Notes: generated by a model from the letters alone, not told the origin. Counted from the stretch's first letter, positions 49,454 to 58,468 are shown. The stretch: 64,000 bases of DNA from VXYL01 sp965243175 (GCA_965243175.1 OZ251532.1:992001-1056000); one strand, 5' to 3'. Translations and numbers: made by a program.

Positions 49454-50457
49454 GATCCTTCCCCCTCTGCAGCCGGACGGCAGGCCGCGTAGTTGGCCGC
49501 CACCAGCAGCAGCAACAGGACTGCGGCGCCGGCGTTGTGCAGCACCGCGACCGCAAGCGGCAGCGCGAACAGCACGTTGGCGATGCCGAGGCCCAGCTGC
49601 GCGGCCAGCGCAACGCCGAGCGCCTTGGCAAGCGGTCGATTGCCCAAGCGCCAGATCAACGCGCCGACCGCGACGAGAACGACCACCGACCCCAGCCGAT
49701 GCGCGACGTGGACGGCGACTCGCGCATCGCCCGACATCAATCCGCCCAGATAGTTCGGCCCGATGCGCTGCGTCACGTCGAAACCGGCCGAGAAGTCCAT
49801 CGGCGGCCACCACTCGCCGTGGCACATGGGGAAGTCCGGGCAGGCCAGCGCCGCGTAGTTGGACGTGAGCCAGCCGCCGAGCGCGATCTGCCCGATCAAC
49901 GCCGCGAGCGCCACCGCCGCCAACCGCCCATCCACCGCGACCGCGAGCCATGCCGGCCGGCACTGCGTCAGACAGAGCAGCCACAGGAGCGCCAACGTCG
50001 CCATGCCGCCAAGGAGGTGCGTGGTCACCACCTGCGGCCAGAGGCGCAGCGTGACGGTCCACGCGCCGAACGCCCCTTGCGCGATCACCAGCACGGCCAG
50101 CAACGCCGGCAAACGCCACGGCTGGCCGTTCTTCAACGCCGTGCCAAGCACAACGAGAATCAGCAAGCCAAGCGCGGTGGCGGCGTAGCGATGCACCATC
50201 TCCGTCCACGCCTTGGCCGGTTCCACGGGCGCATCTGGATAGGCGGACTCGGCCCGGGCGATCTCGGCCTCGCCGCTCGGCACGCCCAACTGGCCGTAGC
50301 AGCCAGGCCAGTCCGGGCAGCCCAGCCCGGCATCCACCAGTCGTGTGTAGGCGCCGAGAACGACCACCACCGCAGCGAGCGCCACGCCGCCGACGGCCAG
50401 CCAGTAGGCCATGTTCGCCGAACGCTTGGACGACGCGGCGTTCGTGCCTTCAACCAT
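49450..50457 (-). CDS. ctaA: Heme A synthase
   Basis: A 335-residue COX15/CtaA protein with eight predicted membrane helices. It oxidises heme O to heme A for cytochrome oxidase. Landmarks are GAYTRLVDAGLGCPDWPGCYG near the start, EMVHRYAATALGL, THLLGGMATLALLW and HVAHRLGSVVVL, supplying the heme-ligand histidines. ATG at 50457 overlaps the end of surf1 by 8 bases. No cytochrome oxidase subunit gene is in the window. Confidence 0.95.
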   Translation of the reverse strand: MVEGTNAASSKRSANMAYWLAVGGVALAAVVVVLGAYTRLVDAGLGCPDWPGCYGQLGVPSGEAEIARAESAYPDAPVEPAKAWTEMVHRYAATALGLLILVVLGTALKNGQPWRLPALLAVLVIAQGAFGAWTVTLRLWPQVVTTHLLGGMATLALLWLLCLTQCRPAWLAVAVDGRLAAVALAALIGQIALGGWLTSNYAALACPDFPMCHGEWWPPMDFSAGFDVTQRIGPNYLGGLMSGDARVAVHVAHRLGSVVVLVAVGALIWRLGNRPLAKALGVALAAQLGLGIANVLFALPLAVAVLHNAGAAVLLLLLVAANYAACRPAAEGEGS

Positions 50458-51238
50458 CGGTGGCGTCCTTTGCGCGAAGACTCGCCGGTTCCGTGGCGGT
50501 CTGCCGGCCACGGCGCTTGCCGATGACGACGTAGCCGACAACGACCGCGACGCCGATCAACAGCCATTGCACGACATAACCCCAATGCGTGGACGGGGAG
50601 TAGTCCCAGGCGAGCGACGCCGGGCGTAGAACGCCGGGCTGGTCGCGTTCAAGTCTGACTTCGCGAGCATGGGCGTCGACTTCGCGGGCCATTTCGGCGA
50701 CATCCATGCCGACGATGCGCTTCGGCCAACCCTCTGGCCACGCCTTCGCCGCCAGATGCGGCGAGGTGGCGCTCGGCGGCCATGCCACGCCGACGACATC
50801 CACGAGCTCGGATGGTGTGTCGAACGCCCACTGCCGCGCCTCGTTCGTTGCGTTCGACGGAAGCAGCCAGCCCCGATTGACTAGGAAAACACCCGACTGC
50901 GTATGCAGCGGCGAGATGATTTGGACGCCACGGCCTTGCCGGCTGCCGACGATGAAAGTGCGCTCGGCGTCGTAGCGCCCGGCAAGTGACACTCTGGTGA
51001 AGTCCGGCGTTTCTGGCGTGTAGGTCGCGGCTGGGACCGGCTCGGCCCGCAAGCGTTCCGCATGGGCGTCCTTCAAGGCAGTTTTCTCCAAGCCACGGGA
51101 GAACTGCCAAGTCGCAAGCGCGAGCACCGTCACCAACGCAACGGCCACTTGCGCCGTGAGCGCCCAGCCGGGGCGGAAGGCCGAGGCTGTTCGACTCGCC
51201 GCGGAGACGGTTGCGGGAACTGGCGAAGGCGCGTTCAT
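50450..51238 (-). CDS. surf1: SURF1 family cytochrome oxidase assembly protein
   Basis: A 262-residue protein with two membrane helices, one N-terminal (LTAQVAVALVTVLALATWQFSRG) and one C-terminal (WLLIGVAVVVGYVVIG), flanking a periplasmic domain. The family signature appears as WQFSRGLEKTALK and FLVNRGWLLP. SURF1 assists heme insertion into subunit I of cytochrome oxidase. ATG at 51238 overlaps the aroE stop (ATGA). Confidence 0.92.
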   Translation of the reverse strand: MNAPSPVPATVSAASRTASAFRPGWALTAQVAVALVTVLALATWQFSRGLEKTALKDAHAERLRAEPVPAATYTPETPDFTRVSLAGRYDAERTFIVGSRQGRGVQIISPLHTQSGVFLVNRGWLLPSNATNEARQWAFDTPSELVDVVGVAWPPSATSPHLAAKAWPEGWPKRIVGMDVAEMAREVDAHAREVRLERDQPGVLRPASLAWDYSPSTHWGYVVQWLLIGVAVVVGYVVIGKRRGRQTATEPASLRAKDATDG

Positions 51239-52053
51239 GCTTGGCCGCGCAGTTCGCGCAACACGTCGGCGGTGTCTGGCCGCACGTCGTGCCAAAGGAA
51301 GAACGCCTCCGCGGCCTGTTCCACCAGCATCCCCAAGCCGTCGCTCGTCTGCGTGGCCGCGTGGGCCCGTGCCCAGCGGCAAAACGGCGTGTTGCCGTCC
51401 AATGCGTAGAACAGGTCGTAGCAGCGGCTGCCGGCAACCGCCGCCGGCGCGACCAAGGCTGCGTCGCCGTGGATTCCGGCGGAGGTGCCGTTGAGAACGA
51501 GGTCCCAGCCCTCCCCAACATCGTCCAAGCTCGCGCTTGCGACGTTGAACTGCCGTGCCAAACGATCGGCCTTGGCGCGGGTGCGATTGGCCACGGTCAA
51601 CACGGCACCGGCTCGTGCGAGAGGCCCCAGAATGCCCTGAACGGCCCCGCCGGCGCCTAGGACGAGCGTTCGCGCACCGGCGAGCGGCCAGCCCAGGTTA
51701 TCCGCGAGATCGCGCACCAGACCAACGCCGTCGGTATTGCAGCCGCGAACTCCGGCACCGGGCACGATGGTGTTCACCGCGCCTGCTTCCTCGGCCAGCT
51801 CGTCGCGGCTCTCCACCCAGCGCCACGCATCCACCTTGAAGGGCAGCGTGACGTTGAGGCCCAAGCCGCCGGCAGCGAAGAACTCGTCCGCCGCCGCGGC
51901 GAAACCGGCCACCGGAGCGGTGAGCTTGTCGTAGCGCAGGCGAACGCAGGCGGCTTCCGCGAAGCGGGCATGGATGCGTGGCGAGAGACTGTGCTCGACG
52001 GGATTGCCGATGACGGCGTAGCGCTGGTTTTCTTGCGAAGGGGCGACTGTCAT
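51235..52053 (-). CDS. aroE: Shikimate dehydrogenase
   Basis: AroE reduces 3-dehydroshikimate with NADPH. The 272-residue protein has GNPVEHSLSPRIHARFAEAA (substrate-binding SLSP), NVTLPFKVDAW (Lys), NTDGVGLVRDLADNLGW and VLGAGGAVQGILGPL (NADP binding). The start overlaps the tsaC stop as ATGA. In Pseudomonas aroE likewise follows tsaC and hemF; hemF is absent here. Confidence 0.96.
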   Translation of the reverse strand: MTVAPSQENQRYAVIGNPVEHSLSPRIHARFAEAACVRLRYDKLTAPVAGFAAAADEFFAAGGLGLNVTLPFKVDAWRWVESRDELAEEAGAVNTIVPGAGVRGCNTDGVGLVRDLADNLGWPLAGARTLVLGAGGAVQGILGPLARAGAVLTVANRTRAKADRLARQFNVASASLDDVGEGWDLVLNGTSAGIHGDAALVAPAAVAGSRCYDLFYALDGNTPFCRWARAHAATQTSDGLGMLVEQAAEAFFLWHDVRPDTADVLRELRGQA

Positions 52054-52598
52054 CGCAACACCACCCCCGTGGCGGCATCGACGATGCGGCTGGGGCCGCG
52101 CCGTCCGCCAGTTTCCCCCGGCAGCAGGTAGTCGACGGCGTCACCCAAGCGCGTCTGCACTTCCTCTTGCGTTAGCGCTGGCGGTTCGCCGCTGCGATTG
52201 GCCGAGGTGGAAACCAGCGGGCCGTCGAACGCGCCGGCCAGACCGCGAGCTTGGTCGTGCCCTGGAACGCGAATGGCGACCGTGCGCCGACCGCCGGTGA
52301 TCCAATCGTCGAAGCGATGGTTGGCGACGACCCATGTGGTCGCGCCCGGCCAGCTGGCGAAGATGCGGGCTTGCGTGTCGCCGTCCAGCGGTTCGATTTC
52401 GGGTGCGAAACCGCTCGCATCGGCGGCGATGAGCAGCAGGCCCTTCGCCGCGTCGCGTCCTTTGATCGCGAGCACTTTCGCTGCCGCGTCCGCATCGAAG
52501 GGATCGCAGGCGAGCCCCCACACGCCTTCGCTGGCATGGGCCACGACACCGCCCCGACGCAAGACGTCCACCGCTGTGCGCAATGCGGCTTCGGACAT
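52050..52598 (-). CDS. tsaC: L-threonylcarbamoyladenylate synthase
   Basis: A 182-residue YrdC/Sua5 protein that makes threonylcarbamoyl-AMP for the t6A37 modification of ANN-decoding tRNAs. The N-terminal segment VVAHASEGVWGLACDPFD corresponds to the conserved YPTE--YGLG region, followed by KVLAIKGRDAAKGLLLIA and the C-terminal STSANRSGEPPALT. The length matches bacterial TsaC without the Sua5 extension. Confidence 0.95.
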   Translation of the reverse strand: MSEAALRTAVDVLRRGGVVAHASEGVWGLACDPFDADAAAKVLAIKGRDAAKGLLLIAADASGFAPEIEPLDGDTQARIFASWPGATTWVVANHRFDDWITGGRRTVAIRVPGHDQARGLAGAFDGPLVSTSANRSGEPPALTQEEVQTRLGDAVDYLLPGETGGRRGPSRIVDAATGVVLR

Positions 52599-52620
52599 GA
52601 ACTCGGCGCGTCCGCTGTCC

Positions 52621-53124
52621 TTAGGAACTCCCCAGAGAGTCTTGCACCGAGGCGTTCTGATCGAACACCCGCTGCTTGGCTGTTTGTCTGTCTTCGACCA
52701 GGCGGGAGGCTAGCGCGGAGTCGGAGAGCGCCAGTATCTGCGCTGCGAGGTAGCCAGCGTTCTTCGCGCCCGCTTTGCCGACCGCCACCGTGGCCACCGG
52801 CACGCCGCCCGGCATCATCACAGTCGAGAGCAAGGCATCGGCGCCGTTCAGCGGGCCGCCATCCATCGGCACGCCGATCACCGGACGCAACGTGTTGGCG
52901 GCCACTGCCCCCGCCAAGTGCGCCGCCAGACCGGCCGCGCAGATCAACACGTCGCAGCCTCGTGCCGTGGCGTCGTGAACGTACTCGGCGGTGGCCTCCG
53001 GCGTCCGGTGCGCCGACGTGACCCGCACCTCGTAGCCCACTTCCAACGCATCGAGCACCTCCGTGCAAGAGCGCATCGTCGACCAATCCGACTCCGACCC
53101 CATCAACACCGCCACCCACGCCAT
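52621..53124 (-). CDS. purE: N5-CAIR mutase PurE
   Basis: The 167-residue PurE converts N5-carboxyaminoimidazole ribonucleotide to CAIR in purine synthesis. Landmarks are VLMGSESDWSTMRSC, VTSAHRTPEATAEYV (catalytic His), AGLAAHLAGAVAANT and PVIGVPMDGGPLNGADALLS. ATG at 53124 has GGAGGT about 12 bases upstream. purK is not adjacent. It appears to be first in the operon leading to sco. Confidence 0.96.
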   Translation of the reverse strand: MAWVAVLMGSESDWSTMRSCTEVLDALEVGYEVRVTSAHRTPEATAEYVHDATARGCDVLICAAGLAAHLAGAVAANTLRPVIGVPMDGGPLNGADALLSTVMMPGGVPVATVAVGKAGAKNAGYLAAQILALSDSALASRLVEDRQTAKQRVFDQNASVQDSLGSS

Positions 53125-53248
53125 CGTTCGCCAACCTCCTACCTTTAACTGTTTATGCACCGCGAACGACGCGCCCGCAGCAACCTATCGCGCAGTGTGT
53201 CCGATTTGCCGCGGCCACGACAAGAGACGCCGCGACTCCAACTCGCCT

Positions 53249-54196
53249 CTACCTCGCCGCGCCACCATTCGGGCTGCGGACGTAGCCGCCGCTCTGGGCC
53301 TGAATCGCGCCGTCCAACTCCAGTTCGGCGAGGCGGCGCAGCACGGTGGGCGGCGGCAAGTCCGTGGCGGCGGCAATGGCGTCGAGGGAAGTCACGGTTG
53401 CCCGCACCTGCGCGAGCACCACATCCTCGTCGTCCGCTTGCGAAGGCGGCGACGGTTCGCGCCACTCCAGGCCCAAGGCTTCCAAGACATGTTCAGCACA
53501 CTCGACCAGCGCTGCGCCTTGGCGAATCAACCGGTGGCACCCCGCCGACAAAGGGCTGGCGACCAGCGACGGCACCGCCATCACGTCCCGGCCCTGTTCC
53601 AAGGCCATGCGCGCCGTGATGAGCGAGCCGCTCTTGCTGGACGCCTCGACCACCACCACGCCGAGGCAGAGGCCGCTGACGATGCGGTTGCGGGCCGGAA
53701 AGTGATGTTTGCGAGCCATTTCCTCCGGCGCGTATTCGCTGGCCAAGACGCCGCCATCGGCGAGGATCTCCGCCGCCAAGCGTTCATGCGAGCGCGGGTA
53801 GATGCGATTCAGCCCGCCGCCGAGGACCGCGATTGTGGTGCCCGGCCCGCCGCTGGCAAGCGCCCCGCGATGCGCCGCGGCATCGACGCCGAAGGCAAGC
53901 CCGCTCACCACGTTCAGCCCCTGCGCCGCCACGTCCCTCGCCAGCGCGAAAGCCAACTCGCCGCCCTGCCGTGTGCAGCGCCTGCTGCCGACGATCGCAA
54001 CCGCCGGTTCGCCCAGCCGCGCCACGTCGCCGCGGCAGTGGAGCCGCGGCGGCGGGTCGGGAATCGAACGCAGCGCCAACGGCAGGGCGTCCGCCCGCAC
54101 TGCGCACGGCGGCGTCGCGGATTCCAACGCGCTGTCCATGGCTCGTCCCATAACCGCCGATCCTAGAGCGTCGTCAGCCCTTTCGACGTGCGACAT
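53249..54196 (-). CDS. dprA: DNA-processing protein DprA
   Basis: DprA loads RecA on incoming single-stranded DNA in transformation. The 315-residue product has the Rossmann-like core: VAIVGSRRCTRQGGELAFALARDVA, VVSGLAFGVDAAAHRGAL, VLGGGLNRIYPRSH, SEYAPE, FPARNRIVSGLCLGVVVVEAS, and the C-terminal winged helix (LPPPTVLRRLAELELDGAI). ATG at 54196 is chosen; the longer upstream frame is Arg-rich and non-coding. The N-terminal SAM-like domain seems short. It is divergent from def. Confidence 0.93.
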   Translation of the reverse strand: MSHVERADDALGSAVMGRAMDSALESATPPCAVRADALPLALRSIPDPPPRLHCRGDVARLGEPAVAIVGSRRCTRQGGELAFALARDVAAQGLNVVSGLAFGVDAAAHRGALASGGPGTTIAVLGGGLNRIYPRSHERLAAEILADGGVLASEYAPEEMARKHHFPARNRIVSGLCLGVVVVEASSKSGSLITARMALEQGRDVMAVPSLVASPLSAGCHRLIRQGAALVECAEHVLEALGLEWREPSPPSQADDEDVVLAQVRATVTSLDAIAAATDLPPPTVLRRLAELELDGAIQAQSGGYVRSPNGGAAR

Positions 54197-54294
54197 CGCC
54201 CTGTTCGAATGTAGGAAATCAGCCCGTCGTGCGGCACCGCTGCAAGAATGCCAGCCGAGGTTGTGCGAAGATTCGTGGTGGAGGCGACTTGCAC

Positions 54295-54801
54295 ATGGCG
54301 AAACTCCCCATCCTCTGCTATCCCGACCCGCGCCTGCGCACCAAGGCGGCGCCGGTGCCGGCCGTGGACGCCTCCATCCGGCGCTTGATCGACGACCTGT
54401 TCGAGACCATGTACGCCGCCCCCGGCGTCGGTCTCGCCGCAAGCCAAGTGAACGTCCACAAGCGCGTGCTGGTCGTCGACGTCTCGGAAGGGCGCGATCA
54501 CCCGCTCGCGTTCGTCAATCCCGTCATCGAGTCCGCCGCAGGCCTCCAGCAGCGCGACGAAGGCTGCCTCTCCGTGCCCGGGTTCTACGAGACCGTGGAG
54601 CGGGCGGCGCAGATTCACGTCCGCGCCCTGAACCGCGATGGCGAGCCGTTCGCGCTCGACGCGGAAGACCTGCTCGCGGTGTGCATCCAGCACGAATGCG
54701 ACCACTTGGACGGCAAGCTCTTCGTGGACTACATCTCGAAGCTCAAACGCGGGCGGATTCGGACCAAGCTGCGCAAACAGGCCCGCGAGGCCAGAACCTG
54801 A
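54295..54801 (+). CDS. def: Peptide deformylase
   Basis: Def removes the formyl group from nascent proteins. All three motifs are present in the 168-residue protein: GVGLAASQ (45-51), EGCLSVP with Cys91, and HECDH with His133, Glu134 and His137. ATG at 54295 gives the typical start MAKLPILCYPDPRLR, with GGAGG upstream. The stop overlaps the fmt start. Confidence 0.97.
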   Translation: MAKLPILCYPDPRLRTKAAPVPAVDASIRRLIDDLFETMYAAPGVGLAASQVNVHKRVLVVDVSEGRDHPLAFVNPVIESAAGLQQRDEGCLSVPGFYETVERAAQIHVRALNRDGEPFALDAEDLLAVCIQHECDHLDGKLFVDYISKLKRGRIRTKLRKQAREART

Positions 54802-55739
54802 GCGCAACGCCCCGGCAATGGCGATTGGCGTTCGCCGGCGCCCCCGAGTTCGCCGCCATCGTGCTGCAACGACTGCTCGCGTCCCGGCACCGCGTCGAAC
54901 TCGTCTACACGCAGCCGGACCGCCCCGCTGGCCGCGGTCGGCGTCTGATGCCAAGCGCTGTCCGCGCCACCGCCGAAGCGGCCGGCATCAAGGTGCGTAC
55001 GCCGACAACGCTCAAAGACGAAGCGAACGCGCTCGCCGAATTCGACTGGCTAGTCGTGGCCGCCTACGGTCTCCTCCTCCCGCCCAAGATTCTGGCCGCC
55101 CCGATACACCACTGCCTGAACGTCCACGCCTCCCTGCTACCCCGTTGGCGCGGCGCCGCCCCCATCGAACGGGCGATCATGGCCGGAGACGCCGAAACCG
55201 GCGTCAGCATCATGCGCATGGATGCCGGCCTGGACACCGGCCCCGTCTACCACCGCCGCACCCTGCCCCTCGACACCCAAGCCACCGGAGGCACGATCTC
55301 TGCCGCGCTGGCCGAGCTAGGCGCGCAAGCGTTGCTAGAAACCCTGGACGATCTGCCGGAGCTCGCCCCAACCCCGCAAGACCACCACGCCGCCACCTAC
55401 GCCAAGAAGATCGAAGACGCCGACGCCGCCATCGACTGGCGCCAAACCGCCCCCACCATCGACCGCCAAGTGCGAGCGCTGCACGGCCGCATGGCCGCCT
55501 ACACCCAAGTCGGCGACGCCCGCCTGCGCATCCTCCAAAGCAGACCGCTGCAGGAGGCTGCGAGCGCTCCTCCCGGAACGCTGGCGCGGCACGGCAAGCG
55601 ATGGCGTGTGGCCTGCGGTGACGGGATGCTGGAACTAGAGACGGTGCAGCTCAATCGCGGCAAAGGCACCCCGCAACCCATTCAGAACATTGCCAACGGC
55701 TACCGGGAACTGCTCTTCGATGGGACCCGCTTGGGGTAG
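54798..55739 (+). CDS. fmt: Methionyl-tRNA formyltransferase
   Basis: Fmt formylates initiator Met-tRNA. The 313-residue protein has LAFAGAPEFAAIVLQRLL, VYTQPDRPAGRGRRL, the catalytic NVHASLLPRWRGAAPI and MDAGLDTGPVY, with the C-terminal OB-like domain. The only start at the expected place is CTG 54798, overlapping the def stop (CTGA), with GAGG about 9 bases upstream. TTG at 54825 would cut into the first beta strand. The gene rsmB usually follows fmt but is absent here. Confidence 0.93.
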   Translation: MSATPRQWRLAFAGAPEFAAIVLQRLLASRHRVELVYTQPDRPAGRGRRLMPSAVRATAEAAGIKVRTPTTLKDEANALAEFDWLVVAAYGLLLPPKILAAPIHHCLNVHASLLPRWRGAAPIERAIMAGDAETGVSIMRMDAGLDTGPVYHRRTLPLDTQATGGTISAALAELGAQALLETLDDLPELAPTPQDHHAATYAKKIEDADAAIDWRQTAPTIDRQVRALHGRMAAYTQVGDARLRILQSRPLQEAASAPPGTLARHGKRWRVACGDGMLELETVQLNRGKGTPQPIQNIANGYRELLFDGTRLG

Positions 55740-55835
55740 CGACAGCCAATGCCGCCCTCCGATCCGCATCGATGTGGGCACCCCCGGCCGTTTCGACAGA
55801 AGCGTTAGGTCATTGCCTCGGGCACTTCACTGGGG

Positions 55836-56132
55836 CTAGCGCAGCACGCATTGGAACAAAAAAGTGTGCCTGTAGCCTTGCGGAAGGCCGTTCTGGAGCG
55901 TCTGGTATTGGAACCTATCGCTGACGTGTTTCGCATCGCGGTCGTGCTGGCTGCAGCGTAATTCCGCCTCGTCGAAAACTGCCTTCATCTGATCGTCGGG
56001 CACATGCCGCTTCGAAGTGTCCAAGATGATCTCCACGCCATCGGCGTCAAGGCGTGTTGTGGCGACATGCGGAGCGGCGCATCCAGCCGCGGCAACGGCC
56101 AGAAGCACACAGGCCGCCGCCAAGCGCATCAT
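55836..56132 (-). CDS. Small lipoprotein of unknown function
   Basis: A 98-residue protein with a lipoprotein signal peptide (MMRLAAACVLLAVAAAGC, lipobox AAGC) and a mature region of about 80 residues with two Cys (LRCSQ and FQCVLR). I do not recognise the family. It is a single gene between fmt and the XRE-ImmA regulator. Two ATG codons (56132 and 56129) are possible. Confidence 0.7.
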   Translation of the reverse strand: MMRLAAACVLLAVAAAGCAAPHVATTRLDADGVEIILDTSKRHVPDDQMKAVFDEAELRCSQHDRDAKHVSDRFQYQTLQNGLPQGYRHTFLFQCVLR

Positions 56133-56292
56133 CGTCCATCCAGCCCGAGAATCTTGGTGATCGCCATGCGTTCCTTCCCCGTGCGAACAGGTCGGAGCCT
56201 ACCACTCCGCAAGACCACCGGGGGACCGCCACCTACGCCAAAGAAGACAGAAAGACACCAATGCTCGATGCGAAATCCAGCAAGCAGGAAAT

Positions 56293-56316
56293 GCTTGCAC
56301 ATGCTAGAGTGCAAGC
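56293..56316. promoter_or_regulatory. Perfect inverted repeat upstream of XRE-ImmA gene
   Basis: GCTTGCAC (56293-56300) and GTGCAAGC (56309-56316) are exact inverted repeats with an 8-base spacer, ending 22 bases before ATG 56339. This size and position fit an operator for the XRE-type repressor encoded downstream (autoregulation). The left arm contains TTGCAC, which could serve as a -35 element. Confidence 0.6.
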
Positions 56317-56338
56317 CCTGTATCGCACTGGCAAGACG

Positions 56339-57436
56339 ATGACGATTGGGGCGCGGCTCAAGGCATTGAGGGTGCAGCGCGGTCTCTCGCAGAATGCGCT
56401 GGCCCGCATTTTCGCTTTCAAGGATCGACAGACCGTCTCTGCGATCGAGACGGGGGTGCGGGCGTTGACGGCTGCTGAGCTCGTCGCCGCCGTGGAAAAG
56501 CTGGATGTGGCGTTGGACTACTTCACCGATCCGTTTCGTCTGGACGGCGAGGGGCGGTTCTCGTGGCGGCAGAGCGGCGTGAGCGCCGAGCGGCTTCGGG
56601 CCTACGAGCAGACGGCGGGGCGGTGGATAGGCGCGTACCGGGCGCTGGCGGCGGAGGTGGGCTGGCGGTCGCCGTTGATGCGGCGGGCGCTGGGCTTGAC
56701 CAAGGCGTCCAGGTTCGAGGAAGCGATGGAGGCTGGCGAGCGGTTCACGGAGGAACTGGCGCTCGGGCCGGTGCCGGCGGTCGGGCTCGCTTCCGCGATG
56801 GAAGAGGAGCTCGGCATTCTGGTGCTGATGGTGGACGCGCAAGAGGGCATTTCCGGGGCTGCGTGCCGCCTGCCGGAGCTCGACGCCGTCCTGATCGCCC
56901 GCGGCGAGGTGGCTGGGCGTCGGCACTTCGACTTGGCGCACGAGTTGTTCCACATCCTCACCTGGGATGCGATGCCGCCAGAGCATGTCGAAGACGCCAG
57001 CGACCTCGGCCTCGGGCGCGTGGAACAGCTGGCGAACAACTTCGCGGCGGCGGTGCTGATGCCTTCTTCCGCGTTGCGAGAGTTCGATGATTGCGCAAGC
57101 CTCGGCATGGACGAACTCGCGGCGCGGCTCAATGCCGTGGCGGATGAGTTGCAGGTCACGTCGTCGGCACTCAGATGGCGCTTGGTGGCCATGCGCCATC
57201 TGACCAAGGCGAAAGCGCAAGCCATTCCAGAGGGCGCATTGCACAACAACGGCCACGAATCGGTGCCCCATGAGCAGCCACCGTTGTTCTCGAAACCGTT
57301 TGCGTCGTTGTTGGCCGTCGCGTTGGAACGAGGATGCATTTCGGTTCGAGGCACCGCATCGCTGTGCGGACTCGCGATCGAAGAACTGGACGACCTGTTC
57401 GCAGCCCACGACGTCGAGCATGTGATCGAACTGTGA
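56339..57436 (+). CDS. XRE-family regulator with ImmA/IrrE metallopeptidase domain
   Basis: A 365-residue protein with an N-terminal XRE helix-turn-helix (IGARLKALRVQRGLSQNALARIF, then QTVSAIETGVRALTAAEL) and a C-terminal ImmA/IrrE zinc peptidase domain with HELFH (HEXXH) in FDLAHELFHILTW. Relatives cleave repressors or act as antitoxins in stress and phage responses. ATG at 56339 is preferred because the palindromic operator lies just upstream; ATG at 56261 would place the palindrome inside the gene. No obvious toxin partner is adjacent. Confidence 0.88.
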   Translation: MTIGARLKALRVQRGLSQNALARIFAFKDRQTVSAIETGVRALTAAELVAAVEKLDVALDYFTDPFRLDGEGRFSWRQSGVSAERLRAYEQTAGRWIGAYRALAAEVGWRSPLMRRALGLTKASRFEEAMEAGERFTEELALGPVPAVGLASAMEEELGILVLMVDAQEGISGAACRLPELDAVLIARGEVAGRRHFDLAHELFHILTWDAMPPEHVEDASDLGLGRVEQLANNFAAAVLMPSSALREFDDCASLGMDELAARLNAVADELQVTSSALRWRLVAMRHLTKAKAQAIPEGALHNNGHESVPHEQPPLFSKPFASLLAVALERGCISVRGTASLCGLAIEELDDLFAAHDVEHVIEL

Positions 57437-57466
57437 ACGCCGCGCTCGACCGCCAGTCGCCCGTGC

Positions 57467-58378
57467 CTAACCCAACCGTCGGTGACGTCTGCGGGTCCGG
57501 CTTGGCACAACCGCCACCACGCCGAACGCCGTTTTGTCGCGGCGCACCTCTACGAAGCCGGCATCCGTTAAGCGCCTTGCTACGCCCGCAGTTGCGCGGC
57601 CGGCTCGGCCGCTGGTGGGGTCGCCGACGTAGTGGAAGAGGCGGCCGCCTGGGCGGAGTATGCGGCGGAGCTCGGCGTAGAAAGTGCTTGAGTAGAGCTT
57701 GCCGCCGAGTTGGGGAGTCGGCGGGTCGTGCAGCACGGCCGCGAATTCCCGGTCGGCGAACGCATGCACCACCTCCGTTGCGTCGCCGGTCAGCATTCGT
57801 ATCGAAGGGGTGTCGAAGAGTGGTGCCGACCATGGATTGCGTTGCGCCAGTTCCAGCGCGGCGGCGTCCAGCTCGATGGTCACCACTTCGCTTGCGGTTC
57901 GGGCGAGTTCGATGGCGGTGTAGCCGAGGCCGGTGGCGGTGTCGAGGACGCGGCCTCGCGGGCGCCCTAGGGCGCGCACCTTGGCTTGGGCGTCCGCCAA
58001 GGGCGTGGTGCCGACGATGCGGTGCATGGGGAATCCCGCCACCACGGTGGTTGGCGCATCGGCGGTTGGGCGCAGCGTGCGGACCCAGCCGGTGGTTTCG
58101 GAGAAGACGCTGAGGGGTCGCCATGCGCCGGCGGCCCACTCGAAGCACTGGTTTGGGGCGGCGAGGATCTCCGCGAGCGTCGTGCGCGAGAGGCTCGTGG
58201 TGCCGATGCTGACGGTGGCGGCGTCGAAGGCGACGTGCTCTTCCGTGACGCCCAAGTCCAAGCTGACCGTGGCGGTGCTGGCGCCCGAGCGCATCGCGTC
58301 CAGCAACTGCTGGGCCACCGCGCTCGTCAACAGGGGCGGGAATCTCCGCTCGCTGGTAGGCGAGGACTGCGCCTTCAT
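57467..58378 (-). CDS. SAM-dependent methyltransferase of unknown target
   Basis: A 303-residue protein with a class I methyltransferase core in the second half: VLDTATGLGYTAIELARTASEVVTIELD (motif I and acidic end of strand 2), MLTGDATEVVHAF and AAVLHDPPTPQLGG (a D-PP motif). Related proteins in archaea and some bacteria are annotated as spermine/spermidine synthase-like or RNA methyltransferases. The N-terminal 120 residues form a separate domain (VSLDLGVTEEHVAFD). The substrate is unknown. It is convergent with the XRE-ImmA gene. Confidence 0.72.
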   Translation of the reverse strand: MKAQSSPTSERRFPPLLTSAVAQQLLDAMRSGASTATVSLDLGVTEEHVAFDAATVSIGTTSLSRTTLAEILAAPNQCFEWAAGAWRPLSVFSETTGWVRTLRPTADAPTTVVAGFPMHRIVGTTPLADAQAKVRALGRPRGRVLDTATGLGYTAIELARTASEVVTIELDAAALELAQRNPWSAPLFDTPSIRMLTGDATEVVHAFADREFAAVLHDPPTPQLGGKLYSSTFYAELRRILRPGGRLFHYVGDPTSGRAGRATAGVARRLTDAGFVEVRRDKTAFGVVAVVPSRTRRRHRRLG

Positions 58379-58468
58379 CGTGCCGTCGGTTCGTCACGTT
58401 CTGGGCGACTTTAGCACCCGGCCAACGGCGCTCCCGCTTCACGATGCGCTCGGTCGTAAAATCGCGGC

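Noticed and set aside
58457..58462. TAAAAT as a -10 box for trkA
   Set aside because: It lies only 6 bases from the ATG and has no convincing -35 box; a leaderless start cannot be supported from this alone.
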